64,000 nucleotides of DNA, from contig CM025849.1 in NCBI GenBank assembly GCA_003952965.2, positions 16,026,493 through 16,090,492 of the forward strand, given 5' to 3'. The position numbers and the translations under genes are program-made. The DNA is from Morella rubra. Taxonomy: Eukaryota; Streptophyta; Magnoliopsida; Fagales; Myricaceae. A model generated the notes under the pieces. It made no database searches. It was not told where the DNA came from and saw only the letters and a list, made by a program, of their open reading frames with translations. Shown one piece after another: positions 24,121 through 35,484 of the stretch. Positions within the stretch are counted from its first letter, which is position 1; every line of letters starts with the position of its first letter.

Positions 24121-24150
24121 TTAATATATATATATATATATATATATATT
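24121..24150. repeat. (TA)n microsatellite
   Basis: A pure TA run near the end of the duplicated segment; the paralogue at 27660 has a short TA stretch instead. Confidence 0.9.
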
Positions 24151-24212
24151 TGCCTTCATAAAATATTAATCATTTATGACTTGTTTCTCTGGTATGAGTA
24201 ATGGAATATAGA

Positions 24213-25526
24213 TGTTAGCCCAAGGTTGTTCTTACAAACAATCTATTTTGGTTTTGATGATAACAAAATTTTCTTACTTTTTCAAGACTATTAGATTTTA
24301 CATTGATATTTCGTTTCAAGAAAATTATATTTTTAGTGTATCAAGGTTTCCTTATTTTAAATATCTCCAAGCTTATTTGATCATCATTACTCTTGCTAAT
24401 TAATCATCTTTTATATTGTAAGTATTTTGAGATTTATTGAATTGGGGTAGTTGTTGTTAAAGAACAATTTTTTGTCTAAGTGTTGGAAGTGTCGACACAT
24501 TGGACCATAAGTGTCGACACATTGAACTAACTCTACGGAAGTCTTGTTTTGGTCATTCGAAATATTTTTTTTTACTAAGTGTTGGAAGTGTCGACACATT
24601 GAGCCATAGTGTCGACACATTGAACTAACACCCGAGAGGTTGTTTTCAGGCCAATTTTAATGTGTCAGCACATACCATCAATGTGTCGACACATTGCGAT
24701 TTTGCAGAAATCCTGGAGCAACGTCAACTCATTCAAAAAACATCCAAATGGTCTTAAATGACCTCCAACGGCACTCAAACTTTACAAGAAGACCCTTGGT
24801 GCCCTAGGAGCTTTAAATAGAAGAAGATGGAGAGAGAAACGGTGGACATGTGCGCTATTAACTCTTGCCCTAATTTCTAGAGAGAGAAAAAGCTTGAGGA
24901 AGAAAGAAGCTCCACCAACCAAGAAAGCTCGTACTCCCACCTGCAAATACTATTGCTTTCTTTGTGAATCTTGTCTCTTTGCACACCTCAGTACTTCATA
25001 CTTGTTTATTCAGCTTAAAGAGCTTTTACTAAGATTCCCTTTGTACTTGTTCTTGAAAAACACGTGAGTGTTTGGGAAAAACACTTGTCCTACTTGTTGG
25101 GTAGAAGAAATCCTCTAGGTTGTGGGGATTTGTGAGAGTGAGTTCAAGTGTAAGCTCAAAAATACTTTGTAAAGGTTCTTTAGCACCCGAGAAGTTAAGG
25201 TGTACTTCCTATTTGAAGATAGTGAAGAAAGCCCAAGAAAGTCAATAGTCTTGGGGGTGGACGTAGGCAAGTGTTGGCCGAACCACCTAAAAGTCACGGT
25301 GTCATCTCTCCACCCTTATCTCTATTTATTGTTGATATCTATTTATTGTGCTTCTTTAACTATTCCTTTTATTCTTCATTATTGTCCTTGATTGTTTAGA
25401 TCTACTCTCTTGCTCTTTAGAAAAAGAAAAGGGGATCTCTACAAATTCGGTTTTATAAGAAAAAGGTTAAAAGTTTTTTATAAAACCCAATTCACCCCCC
25501 CTCTTGGGTTGTTTTTTGCTCTCTCA
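24213..25526 (+). mobile_element. Solo LTR of a copia element (1,314 bp)
   Basis: It begins TGTTAGCCCAAGG followed by ttttgatgataacaaaa. It ends after caattcaccccccctcttgg and gctctctca, the start and end phrases of SIRE/Maximus-type copia LTRs. It is flanked by exact ATAGA (24208-24212 and 25527-25531). Several copies of the palindromic word gtgtcgacacattg lie at about 24489-24695. No internal domain is attached, so it is a solo LTR. Confidence 0.88.
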
Positions 25527-25892
25527 ATAGATAACCTTGATTTGTAGTAATCTCTAGTGGAAGTTGCTGAGGAGCATTTATTTCATTAACATAGTATTTA
25601 AGAACTAATAACAATTAAGGAATATATAATTAAATGCACCTACTAGCTAGTAATGTTTTGGCAATACAGAAAACTCGAAAATATACTTATCATTTCTTAC
25701 TGGAAAGCAAATTAAGCAGTTGGTGTGCCCATGGTTTAACTTGGTCATAGATGGAAACTAGCAAATAATGCTTTTAAATCTAATGTTATTAATTAATTGC
25801 CGAAGGAGAGGGCTATAAATACTTTCTTCTTTTTGGGCCTTTCATGAACTGGACTTAAATAATAGTCATTAAATGTACTTGTAGCACGCTTC

Positions 25893-25900
25893 TATAAATA
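25893..25900 (+). promoter_or_regulatory. TATA box of the lipid-transfer protein gene
   Basis: TATAAATA lies 71 bases before the ATG at 25971, in the usual plant setting (cttctataaatagagc). Transcription would start about 30 bases downstream. Confidence 0.75.
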
Positions 25901-25970
25901 GAGCTTGCACAAGACACTCCAAAGCAAGTTCAAGAGAGAAACTAAGCAACAATCTTTAGTCCAAAAGAGA

Positions 25971-26423
25971 ATGGAGAAGATGATGGGTTGCACAGTACTG
26001 GCCTTTGGGTTAATGGTTTTGGTCCTGAATGCAACTGCAAGCCCTTCAAATAACATAACATGCACCGATGTTGTAAAGGCTTTGCTGCCCTGCAAGTCCT
26101 TCTTGGTGGGTACTGGCCCAGCGACTACTCCCCCCAGCGTTGACTGCTGCCAAGGGGCACAATCTGTACTGAAAGAGGCTACCACCCCTAAAACACTCAG
26201 GGCTCTGTGTGTGTTTCAAAGATGTAGCGAAAAAGTTGGGTGTTAATCTTGATAGGGCTAGATCAATCCCCAAATTCTGTGACACGAACGTTCCTGTCCC
26301 CATTGATCCCAATGTGGATTGCAGCAAGTAATCCTCATTTTCTTCATCTGTGACTAAAAAATCTCGAGTCTTGAATCATAGATATCAACTAACGTTTTTT
26401 CTTCGGTAATGTACAGGATTTAA
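25971..26423 (+). pseudogene. Non-specific lipid-transfer protein, type 1-like, with frameshift
   Basis: nsLTPs are small secreted proteins that carry lipids in the cell wall and cuticle. The ATG at 25971 gives a signal peptide of about 24 residues (core VLAFGLMVLVLNATAS). The eight-cysteine pattern follows: ITC, then LLPC, then VDCC, then LCVC, then PKFC, then VDCS. A GT-AG intron (26328-26416) falls just before the stop, as in many type 1 genes, leaving codons AAG ATT TAA (stop 26421-26423). In the TG run at 26206-26213 two bases are missing relative to the family frame. The Cys-X-Cys motif and everything after it is therefore shifted, and reading without correction stops at 26246. Mature length would be about 95 residues. 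A sequencing or assembly error in the dinucleotide run is possible, so the gene may be intact in the plant. Confidence 0.85.
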
Positions 26424-26978
26424 TGAGATACTTTTGAGCAGATGTCGGTGGAATAAACCATGGGAAGAAAGAAGAATGTAGCTGATTATTGGGTGCTGAA
26501 AAACTATCCGAGCTTGACGCTTTTGGCCTTCTTATGTTTATGGAAAGAGAAATTACAACAAATAAAATTATTTCTAGTTTCTTTGCAATGCTATCAACTT
26601 GGAATTCCCTCTACTTTTTCGTTTTGTCATCCGTATCATGCGTGGGATGCAACAAAATTCTTAAAATTGCTATTTGTACCGATCATGATCATCTTTGTTT
26701 TGGACGAACAATTAGATAATATAACTTCACATAAGCAAAGAGAGTCGAGCAGTACATTCCCCTATTTTTAGTGGTTGATCTTTTGATTTCATAATTTTCT
26801 TCAGATCACCAGACCACATCATGCCTTTAGAACTTTTGACATTGAAAATTAAACTCGTGATATGTGAAATATTCGTAACACAGTTCACTTATAAGTGAAC
26901 AAGTTTTGTTTTTTTTATTCAGAAACTATCCCTAAATTTCTTTCCAGCAAAAATAAACGATCATGTTCATCGTTGGCA
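26424..26978. other. 3' flank of the lipid-transfer gene; no gene seen
   Basis: AT-rich sequence that probably includes the 3' UTR. Open frames at 26460-26771 have no recognisable domain. Confidence 0.4.
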
Positions 26979-27356
26979 CCACACAAAATAGGTTTTGGGT
27001 GTGAAAATTTTGTCACTTAAAGTTAAAAATTTGTCAGTAAAAGTTATTGGTGTCAAAATTTGTTTGACACCCAGTTTGATAGGAGAAGCGTGTCACGCTA
27101 GTTTTTGGGTGACAAATACTGAGGTTCCTCAGCCAGTGCGGACGGTTTTCATTTTGTGTGAAATTATAAATACGTTGCAAATTCTTTATTTTTTTCCTGT
27201 TCGCATGACCCATGTGACTGTCAATGTATTACATGACAAATTAATGGAACATCTCTAATACATGTTTGTACGGAGTGAATTTCTGCTTCAAAAAGGTCAA
27301 TTTTATCAGCAGATTTATCATCTGCATGCTAATAAACCACGTGCGGACGCTTATTG

Positions 27357-27670
27357 TTTTCGTTTATATCCTAAGAAAAAGTTCTTTTCTCTCCTATTTA
27401 GGAGTCAAAATCATTTATCTAAGTGGAAATATATTTTATTGGTTCTTTCTTAAGGGTTAACCACCCTCCTTCATATTTACTCTCTTACTTGACAATCCTT
27501 ATCAGCATATGATTGTTAAATTTCATCAATACAAAATATACATTGAGGTTAACTAAGAATATATAAATAATCTAAAATACATAACAGGAAGCATAGAAAA
27601 AAAAAACATATAACTTTAAACAGATTACTATATACTTAGTCAATAGTATTTTTTGAACGTTAATATATAA
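27357..27670. repeat. Uninterrupted paralogue of the split segment at 18261-24135
   Basis: The sequence from ttttcgtttatatcctaaga through cagcatatgattgttaaat to about ttttttgaacg matches the two halves flanking the solo LTRs. It preserves the pre-insertion site CCTTATCAGCATA at 27497-27509. Confidence 0.85.
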
Positions 27671-27821
27671 TTAATATAGAATAACAAACATAGAAATGCC
27701 AAACAAAAAATGAAATCATAAAGTCTAGTACACGTTGGAGACTAAAAAAGTATAAGTAAATAATAGCGAAAATACTTAAGCCGGAGAATAATAAAGCATA
27801 AGTCAGAGACTAGTCTAATTC

Positions 27822-28015
27822 ATGACGATGAGATGGCTCCTAGAGATCTTGTTTGATGACATCACATACATGCTCCAATTGCTCCTCTATAATATCCACC
27901 CGTTTGATGAGTGTCGAGAGCTATATCGGAATGGTACTAAGAGACTGGTACAACTAGGACACGTGTTCTGTCATGGAAATCAGTTCTTGCTGCATTGCAA
28001 CCACCTCCTCCCTCA
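27822..28015 (-). pseudogene. Coiled-coil tail fragment of the transposon ORF, split by the copia insert
   Basis: The minus strand reads LREEVVAMQQELISMTEHVS, then a stop, then SLSTLIKRV-like heptads and EEQLEHVCDVIKQDL. It resembles the helical C-terminal end of the plant-transposon protein at 44352-45488. The sequence beyond the copia element (31003-31200, with LDTLVNNFALIERG) may be the upstream continuation. Function is unknown. Confidence 0.4.
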
Positions 28016-28020
28016 GACCC

Positions 28021-29318
28021 TGAAAGTTTGATTGCGGAAAATTAACTTACCAATTCTCTTTGTCAATTCTCAAGAATTCTTCGATAATCTTCAGGTTCTT
28101 ATCGATCTCACAATCCCGAGATTCCACAATAGCAGCCCAAGCGTTCTGCCTCCTTCCTCTCCACGCTCACAACTATCTTAGGTTTTCACTGAGTCCTGAT
28201 GGCCAACTCTCAAACTAACAATTAGTCAATTAGGTTAGACTATCTCATAGCTATCCTTATATATGAAAACCCTAGCTGTGATAGTGCGTGGGATCGTTAG
28301 GATCTCAGATCTCGGCCGTAGGATCACATGGAAAAACTCTTTTTCCATTAACTCCCTTATATTCTTTAATTCCAATTTTAGGCTTCTACTAATTGTAATC
28401 ATGTCCATCAACATATTACAATTCACCCCCGAGAATTTGAGATTGATTTGTGAAATCCCTTTTGCTAACAATTATTCGTTTATTTATCCTTCCACCACAC
28501 TATATTCCATATGAGCTAATAGGACCGAAATATTATCATTGATAAAGTCCCTAGCTCATATAATTCTTAATTCATAATCTGTAACTCGTTGGACTCTCAA
28601 TTGTTTCCAAAACAATTTCACAATAAATATATATATATATATAATATTAATTTTGAAAAATATTTTCACAAAATTCCTCTGGCCAGAGATTTCTTTTTCT
28701 CGAGTCCAACCCTATACAGATATACTTGAATATACTATCTCACAAAGAGACTGGTGGATTCCTTATTGAGCATTTATACAAACTCATTCATCATGTACAA
28801 GACCCGACGTTGTTGGAATATTTGACCTAGAAAGATCATCACCAAATGACTCGTCAAAGTACAAGTACACAACAAACAATCCATATAAACCTCTTAGGTC
28901 TAAGGATACAATAAACCAATTGTGCTGAATACCTTCTCAACATCAATGATCACTTCCAGAAGGTATCCATATTTGATCCGTTCAGTGCATGTACTCTTAC
29001 AGTGCACCCACTCGTTTGCTTAAGGTCACCACCTCGATGACTGAGTATATCATCCTATTTAATAAGACACAACAAGTGTAGACCTATTGTACATAAATAT
29101 GTACCTTGGTCTAGAACAAAACATCAAGTGTACAAGGAACCGAAAAATCATACTCCCCGCCTTTGATTCATTAATCATTGGCATGACTTTTCTACAATAT
29201 CACTCAATAATAACCGTGTAACATCTTATGTCAACATATTACCCAATATAATAAATATAAACACGGCATCTAAATAACAATTATTTAGAATAATGATTTT
29301 TAGGGCATATTTCTTACA
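28021..29318 (-). repeat. 3' LTR of the deleted copia element, with polypurine tract beside it
   Basis: On the minus strand it starts TGTAAGAAATATGCCC and ends near CGCAATCAAACTTTCA. The adjoining 29319-29331 reads GCAAGTGGGAGAT on the minus strand, a typical copia polypurine tract. The LTR is about 1.3 kb. Confidence 0.72.
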
Positions 29319-30416
29319 ATCTCCCACTTGCAAAAAAACATTCATACAGTATCTCATACCCATGTATCCCTTTCTATGTAATTTGCCTTTTAATGGTAGA
29401 GATATCGTTGTAACCAATTTACAACTTCTCCAACTCATGAACCTTTACCCAATGTTCATACACAAATCCAAAATTGATCAACTATCAATTACACTTGAAT
29501 TTGTATATCCCTGGACGATCCGTAAATTCTCAACTCCAAACACTATCAAATAGCGTTTAATACTTCTCAAGTATTTGAGTAAACTAGAAATATTACTAAA
29601 CTCCCACTGACTCCTTGTCAATACAAGGCATATCCATGTTTAATGAGAAATCAAACTATTTAATCATCTCATTAAAATGAATTATCAGCATACACTCTTG
29701 AGTTATGAACTATTCAAACTCATCAGTAGATTTAATAACATTTATATTACATTGATCTTTTCTACCTTAGTAAATTGCTCAGCTGACTGTTTCATCAAGA
29801 ACTGTCACGCTTTTGCATTTTTCACTTAGGCCGTACTCCCACTCAAAAATATATTATTCCTTCTGATAATTACCTCTTGTTCATTTGGTTTATCAAAATA
29901 ATACCCAACAAACCATTTTTAGTCATAATCCTCAAAAGTATACAGGTAATTCATGCTTATCACTAACTGAATAATATCTCATAAAATTCAGTTACCTGTT
30001 TTATAACACTATCATAGAGTCCATAATCATATAATAAAAAAAAAACAGACCATCAATAATTCAAAAATAGTAATTCATAAATCCATAATGTCAAAACACA
30101 CTGAATATCCAAATAAAAGTTTATGAAAATAAAAAAATTCTAAAATTAAAGACAGTCTTTCAAAAATTAAAATAATCTCTCTAGGACTCATATGAATAAG
30201 CTCCAATGGAAGTCACTGCAACTTTGCACTTCACTCCATTCTTTAAAACAACTACCTCTTCACTTTGTCTTTGGGTTACCTTAATCCAAGCAATCATATT
30301 GCGCAATCACATTGCATAAGTAGAGGTATGTCAAAATTGACATATCAACAATTTAATGGACATTCCAATAAATCAAATACAATTTATAAGCATACCTTCA
30401 GTAGGATTCTTTTTCT

Positions 30417-30773
30417 TCAGAGAAGCAAGATAAACTCGGCAATTTCTCTTCCAATGTCTTGTTTGCCACAATGGAAACAATTTCCTTTATCTTTCTTCTC
30501 TTTGCCACTTATGTCATCTCTTCTGGATTGAGACCCTTTGTTCTTTTTAAACTTTTTCCCTTTAGGCTTTAGTACAAAACATGTTGACTTGTCCATCACC
30601 ATGAGAGAACCTTTCTCTTTGTCCATCATCATTAGAGAACCTTTCTCCTTTTTGATGAGTTCCTCAGCTGACTGCAACATATTGAGCAGCTCTGGGAAAG
30701 TCACATCCATCTTGTTCATGTTATAGTTCAACACAAACTGGTTGAATGATTCTGGCAAAGATGCCAAACTCAC
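30417..30773 (-). pseudogene. copia gag fragment with CCHC knuckle
   Basis: The minus strand reads SLASLPESFNQFVLNYNM, then a Lys-rich region, then GNCFHCGKQ. This is the end of a UBN2-type gag and the start of a CCHC zinc knuckle. A 1-base frameshift just after CGKQ spoils the knuckle. A local duplication (two copies of a KEKGSLM-MDK phrase) is visible. The N-terminal part is deleted and joins directly to the LTR stub. Confidence 0.8.
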
Positions 30774-31199
30774 TTCTACCTTGGTCTAGGACAAAACATC
30801 AAGTGTACAAGGAGCCGAAAATTCATACTTCCCCCTTTGATTCATTAATCATTGGCATGACTTTTTACAATGTCACTCAATAATAACCGTATAACATCTT
30901 AAAATACAACAAAGTTACCCAATATAATAAATATAAACACGTGTCATCTAAATACAATTATTTAAAATAATATTTTTAGGGATATTTCTTACAGGCCCTC
31001 TCTCTATTAGAGCAAAATTATTCACCAAAGTGTCAAGCGGGTATGGAACCCATGCACAACGATGCGTCGGCTCCACCATCGTCCAGATACTCTCCCTCAA
31101 CTCCACTACCACAGCCTCACCCAAGCTGCTTGCTTTGTCTGTGCCCTGCCTTGGTGATACTTTTCCCAGACTGATCCATTGCCAACCTAACAAAACAGT

Positions 31200-33190
31200 C
31201 CGAATGACAACAAAAACTGGTCAATGATCAAAACACTTACGTACATTTCGACAACAAAAACGCGTAGTAATTCCTAAAGGTCGAAGGACTACTAAATGCA
31301 AACCAAAACAAATATTAAATAAACTTCAAGCATAATTGTTCGGACGGATTAACAACCGTTTGCACTGCCAAAACCAAAAAGATGTCATTTCGTGAAGCTA
31401 CATCCTCACGCACTGAAGGACGTTCGAACGGTTTGAATTGCCCTAAAACGCTATTCGAACAGCTACAGTAAACGTCTGGACTACAATTGTAAAAGAATAG
31501 ATCCTTCAACAATAGCTTGCCCATTAACGCATTTCAATCCCAAACACAATCGTCTTACATCACCATTTTCGTACCCAATCAACACCAAACATGTTTCTAA
31601 GCTATCCAAAGCATTCAACAATCAAAAATAAGCAAAACAACACATTTTTACTTAAAACCCATGAAAACCGTAAAACATTGTACCTCTCAAAGCTTCCAAA
31701 TCATACAATGCTTCCAAATTGCCCAAAGCTGGACCCTCTACTCTGACTTACAGCTACAATACAACAACCATTGAAGTTGTTAGATGCCTTGATACAACTT
31801 TTAGAATTGAAAAAACACCAAAATTTGAAATTAAGCCAAAAACCCATAAACTGTAAATAGTTCTAGAAAGATGTACTCCAATCCATCCAATGCTTGAGCA
31901 ATTTATGCCTAAACCTCCTCCTCAACCTTTCAAATAACTCTTCAAAAAAGAAACCAGAACTAGGATGAATTGGAGATGATTTTGAGAATTTTCGGGAGAG
32001 TTTTTGAATGAACACAAGTTTCTAGGTTTTCGCCTTTTATTTTGCAAAAAAACGTCTGGATAGTTATAAGTGAATTCCGGACGCTATCCCCTAAAAATTT
32101 TGGCGTGAAAATTGCTGCCAACAATTTCGTTGGCGTCAGACTGTTATTCACAATTTCCATGGCATCCGGATGTTTACGAATTAAATCCAATAAATTTTTC
32201 AAACCAGCCAACAATACCGTTTTACAACCAACTCAACGATGTCGAATTAGATAATTTACGTCTACACAGGCCAGCAAACCATGTGGATGCCTCATCTCGA
32301 AAGCACGACACAATTTTTCGTTGAATAAACGGCGTCGTTTATACAACAACAACAACCATCCGAACAGTTAAACTAACTTCCGAATGCTACCTATCTACGT
32401 AAATTACATAAAACATGTCCTTTTATTAATTACATATATAAATGTATATGTATATGTGCGAATATATATATATATATATTTCCTTCAATAATTTTGATAC
32501 TACATTTATTACTTATTTATTTCTTATAAATTAATTATTTATGTATTTTATTTTAAATTTTAACATAAGATTCTAGGCGTTACAGTTAACAACATTCTAA
32601 GTAACAAATCATGAACATTACATTTGAAGTATTAACATATCCAAACTATTAGATGTAAATACCAAACCATAATAAAAAATGATGCATAATAACCATCATA
32701 AAGCTCGCACGGGCCCTGAAGTCAACTCACAACTGTTGCGTCAGCAAAAGAGCAACCTCAACCATCTCCTTCAGATCCCTCATCCAAGCATCGGCCCAGG
32801 CTAGTTGCTCTTTATTACGAATAAGTTAATGTTAATCAGCATATTCAACATGAATATTAAAAATAACTATCATAACATATAATCAACAAAAATATTTAAA
32901 ATAAAATCCATATGTCTAGAAAACATAACTAGAAATAAAACAAAAGCTGAAAACATAGATAAAGTCATAGTCATGGCGCGGGCTCATCGGGTCCTAATCC
33001 GAGACCCTCATGCGTCTTCTTTAGGAGCTCTTCCATGGTGCCCACTATCTCGTGAGCGTCTGCAGCTGTGTAGGAGTGCTAGTCATAAACTGCTGCACAT
33101 AATCTGCTCCTGAATGGCCCTTAGAACTCTGCTCATAACGCTGACCTCCTCCCACAGAATGTTCTCGAGCATAATCTGCTCCTGCTCGAG
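31200..33190. repeat. Transposon interior with scattered TCGGAC/TCGAAC motifs; no gene
   Basis: Motif variants are seen at about 31339 (gttcggacgg), 31421 (gacgttcgaacgg), 32075 (ttccggacgc), 32163 (catccggatg) and 32358 (catccgaacagtt). There is a TA microsatellite near 32465. No open frame is recognisable. Confidence 0.5.
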
Positions 33191-33199
33191 AGTGGTGAG

Positions 33200-34191
33200 A
33201 CGAGAACTGATATCAACGCACAACAACAAAGTAGGATCAAGTGTCGTCTGAATAGCTTCCTTCCCTTTCCACCATCAAAGTGCTAGCCCATGCTGGTCGC
33301 CCTATCTGTGCGTACAGACTGGAACTCTGCCTGACATCATGAATAGGGGCAGCCCGCTGATGTCGTTGAAGTTGAGCTGTGGAACGGCTAAGTGTGGATC
33401 GACAGATCGCACCTAGAGGGTTCTTTCTATCCTCATACACACTATCCAAGTAGTCCTGATCACGGAGGATTTGTGTTAGGAGAAGTTCGTATGGCAACCT
33501 AGGCCTTGACGACGTCTTCACTTATCGATCCCAAAGTCATGAAAATGTACAGCGGGAATCCACAATAGCCCTCCAGCCATGGTTAGCATCAGCTCGCCCC
33601 TTGCTATGGGACACTATGTCATGTGAGCTCTTGGCTCGATGCCAGGGCGAAGACAAGGTACATGATACGCTCATAATGGAACCATCTCATTTTGGCGTAT
33701 GAATGATCCGACGACCCCACATCCCGGCCTTGTAGTGTACGGAAGATTTCCTCTCGAGTAGGCTTGATCAGGATCTCCTCGGCTGGGAAGGCTTCAACCG
33801 GCCTCTGCAGACCCATATATACTGCTAGCAAATCTGCTGATAACTAGAAGGACACCCCGGGTACAATGATGTCCTAGACAGGTGTATCAATATCAACAAC
33901 ATCCAATAGTGCAACATCGAACTCCCAGACTATATCTACGGATGTCGAGCCGATTTTCTTAAGAAACCCAATCCAACCTTTGTCATCTATAATATCACCG
34001 ATGCTCCGACCCTCAAACCTCGTCTCCAAAGAATCATGAAATGAAACCTCACACTCCACGATAATAGCTCGCGTGAGGGTCTCAGGTCGCTGCTCCTCCA
34101 ATGTCATGTAACCATCCAGACTTTCAAGTGTCTGCTGCTCGAAGTTCTCTGGGCTAGAACTCATAGTAGCTGAATGCTGACGCTTTAACAT
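33200..34191 (-). pseudogene. Putative plant transposon protein (same family as 44352-45488), with several stops
   Basis: The minus-strand ATG is at 34191 or a little inside it (MSSSPENFEQ). Conserved stretches are DKGWIGFLKKIGSTSVDIVW, then a region with SADLLAVYMGLQRP, then YAKMRWFHYERIMYLVFALA, and after a frameshift RLPYELLLTQILRDQD. The order and spacing parallel the protein at 44352-45488 (FSADVIADFLNCPRP; SLPYGVFLTQFLISRGV). Both resemble the 'putative plant transposon protein' domain of unknown function found beside plant transposons. In-frame TAG codons follow DTPV and VSF, where CAG would fit, and TGA follows SQELT. It is not translatable as it stands. Confidence 0.65.
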
Positions 34192-35484
34192 TCCTTAATC
34201 TGTTGAAAAAACAAACATAATATCAAATAATATAAGTCAACAGTGTCAAAATGACGTTTTCAAAAAAGAAAACATCGTTCGAACGGAAAAACACACGTCC
34301 GAACAGTAAAAAGGAATTGATATTGTAAAAGTGAACGACGCCGTCTAGATCACCAACGTTCAAACAATTAAAATACTATCTGCACAGATATAAAATAATA
34401 AACTATTCTCAACAAGTACCGTGAGCACAATAATATAGCTTGTGGACACACGACACATAAAATAATATAATATAAACGACGACGACATCTAAGACAATCA
34501 TGTTTGAACGGTTAACTCTATACATCCGGACATATTAAAAATAATTATAATTATTAATAGTAACTGTCAGAAGATTCAAAAACGTTCGGATGTATTGTAG
34601 AAGATGTGGGCAGTCTCCTCCCCACCTCAAAACCACAATACAACACCATATATAACCAAATTATAACGTAAACAATCCTACAATCCTAAGTAATCCATAT
34701 GAACACAAAACAACATGTTTAGTGAGATTTCATGGCATAAAATTTGATATCAAAATTCCTCAGTAAATAACGTATGAAAATAACATTTTCACCAGAAATC
34801 TTAACAAAAAAATTGGAAGAAATGTACCTTAACATGAAGGAATCCACAAAATAAGATGTAAAAGGATGAATTTCAGAGGTAAAACGTAGAGAGATCGAGA
34901 GAAATGGCATACGGGTTTTGCAAAAAATAAGTTCTGATGGTTTTTATTTTATTTAAAAAACTGCACACACCATCTGAACATCAGTGGGACATGCATTAAA
35001 TGCTAAACTCGAACCGTTGCGAACTTCATGGATGGGTGACAAAGGACATTTAAAAACTGCACACACCATCTGAACACGTTTCTATGTGTTTGAACTAGAA
35101 CAGCTATCACGCGAACTATCATTGGGAAAGTTATTTCATGTACGTCCGGACTTTGTTTATGCTTTTGTGACAATACGGCTGTGGTATAGATGTGGTGACG
35201 AGATATTTTGTCACCCAAACTGCATGCATACGTCATATTACCCGTGGGACGCTGTTGCATACTTTTGTGACAAAAATGTTTTGTCACAGATTTGTTATGT
35301 TTGGCCTTTTGTCACTGGAAAAAACGTTTGAATTGTTTTAGTAACGTGCGGACGGTTTTAACTCCGCAACCCCCTAACGTGACTACATTGATTTTTTTTT
35401 CTTACAGAAATGAGTTTTTGGTGCCAAAAATATTTTTTGACACCCAAGAATTTTACACGTAAAGTCAAAATTCTTGTTGTGTGG
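34192..35484. repeat. Right subterminal region of the putative transposon
   Basis: Motif variants such as cgttcgaacgg (34267), cgtccgaacag (34290), catccggacat (34525), cgttcggatgt (34574), cgtccggactt (35141) and gtgcggacggtt (35346) are frequent. Toward the end, gtgacaa/ttgtcac words (35165-35310) resemble those at CACTA ends. Confidence 0.5.

Larger units (their letters stand above)
18261..24135. repeat. Duplicated host segment interrupted by two solo LTRs
   Basis: 18261-18404 matches 27357-27500, and 23960-24130 matches 27503-27670. In the 27-kb copy the two halves are contiguous. The 5.5 kb between the halves here is therefore inserted sequence, resolved into two solo LTRs with target duplications. 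Confidence 0.85.
28021..30993 (-). mobile_element. Internally deleted Ty1/copia retrotransposon
   Basis: Read on the minus strand, it has a 5' LTR stub (30779-30993, starting TGTAAGAAATAT), a gag piece (30417-30773), non-coding internal sequence, a polypurine tract and a complete 3' LTR (28021-29318). The stub is the same sequence as 29102-29318. Most of the 5' LTR, the start of gag and all of pol are missing. The flanks gaccc (28016-28020) and ggccc (30994-30998) could be a 5-bp target duplication with one change. Confidence 0.75.
26979..35484. mobile_element. Putative CACTA-like DNA transposon of about 8.5 kb
   Basis: The left end CCACACAAAATAGGTTTTG and the complement of the right end, CCACACAACAAGAATTTTG, form an imperfect inverted pair. 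Both ends are followed by similar subterminal words: ttttgtcac, ggtgtcaaaa, and gtgcggacggtttt (about 27139 and 35346). Between 31300 and 35350 over twenty copies of variants of cgTtCGgACg / cgTTCGAACg occur in both orientations. The interior has a degenerate plant-transposon ORF and a nested copia element. No transposase and no target duplication were found, so the outer limits are tentative. The duplicated segment at 27357-27670 could mean the left end is a separate fragment. Confidence 0.4.
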
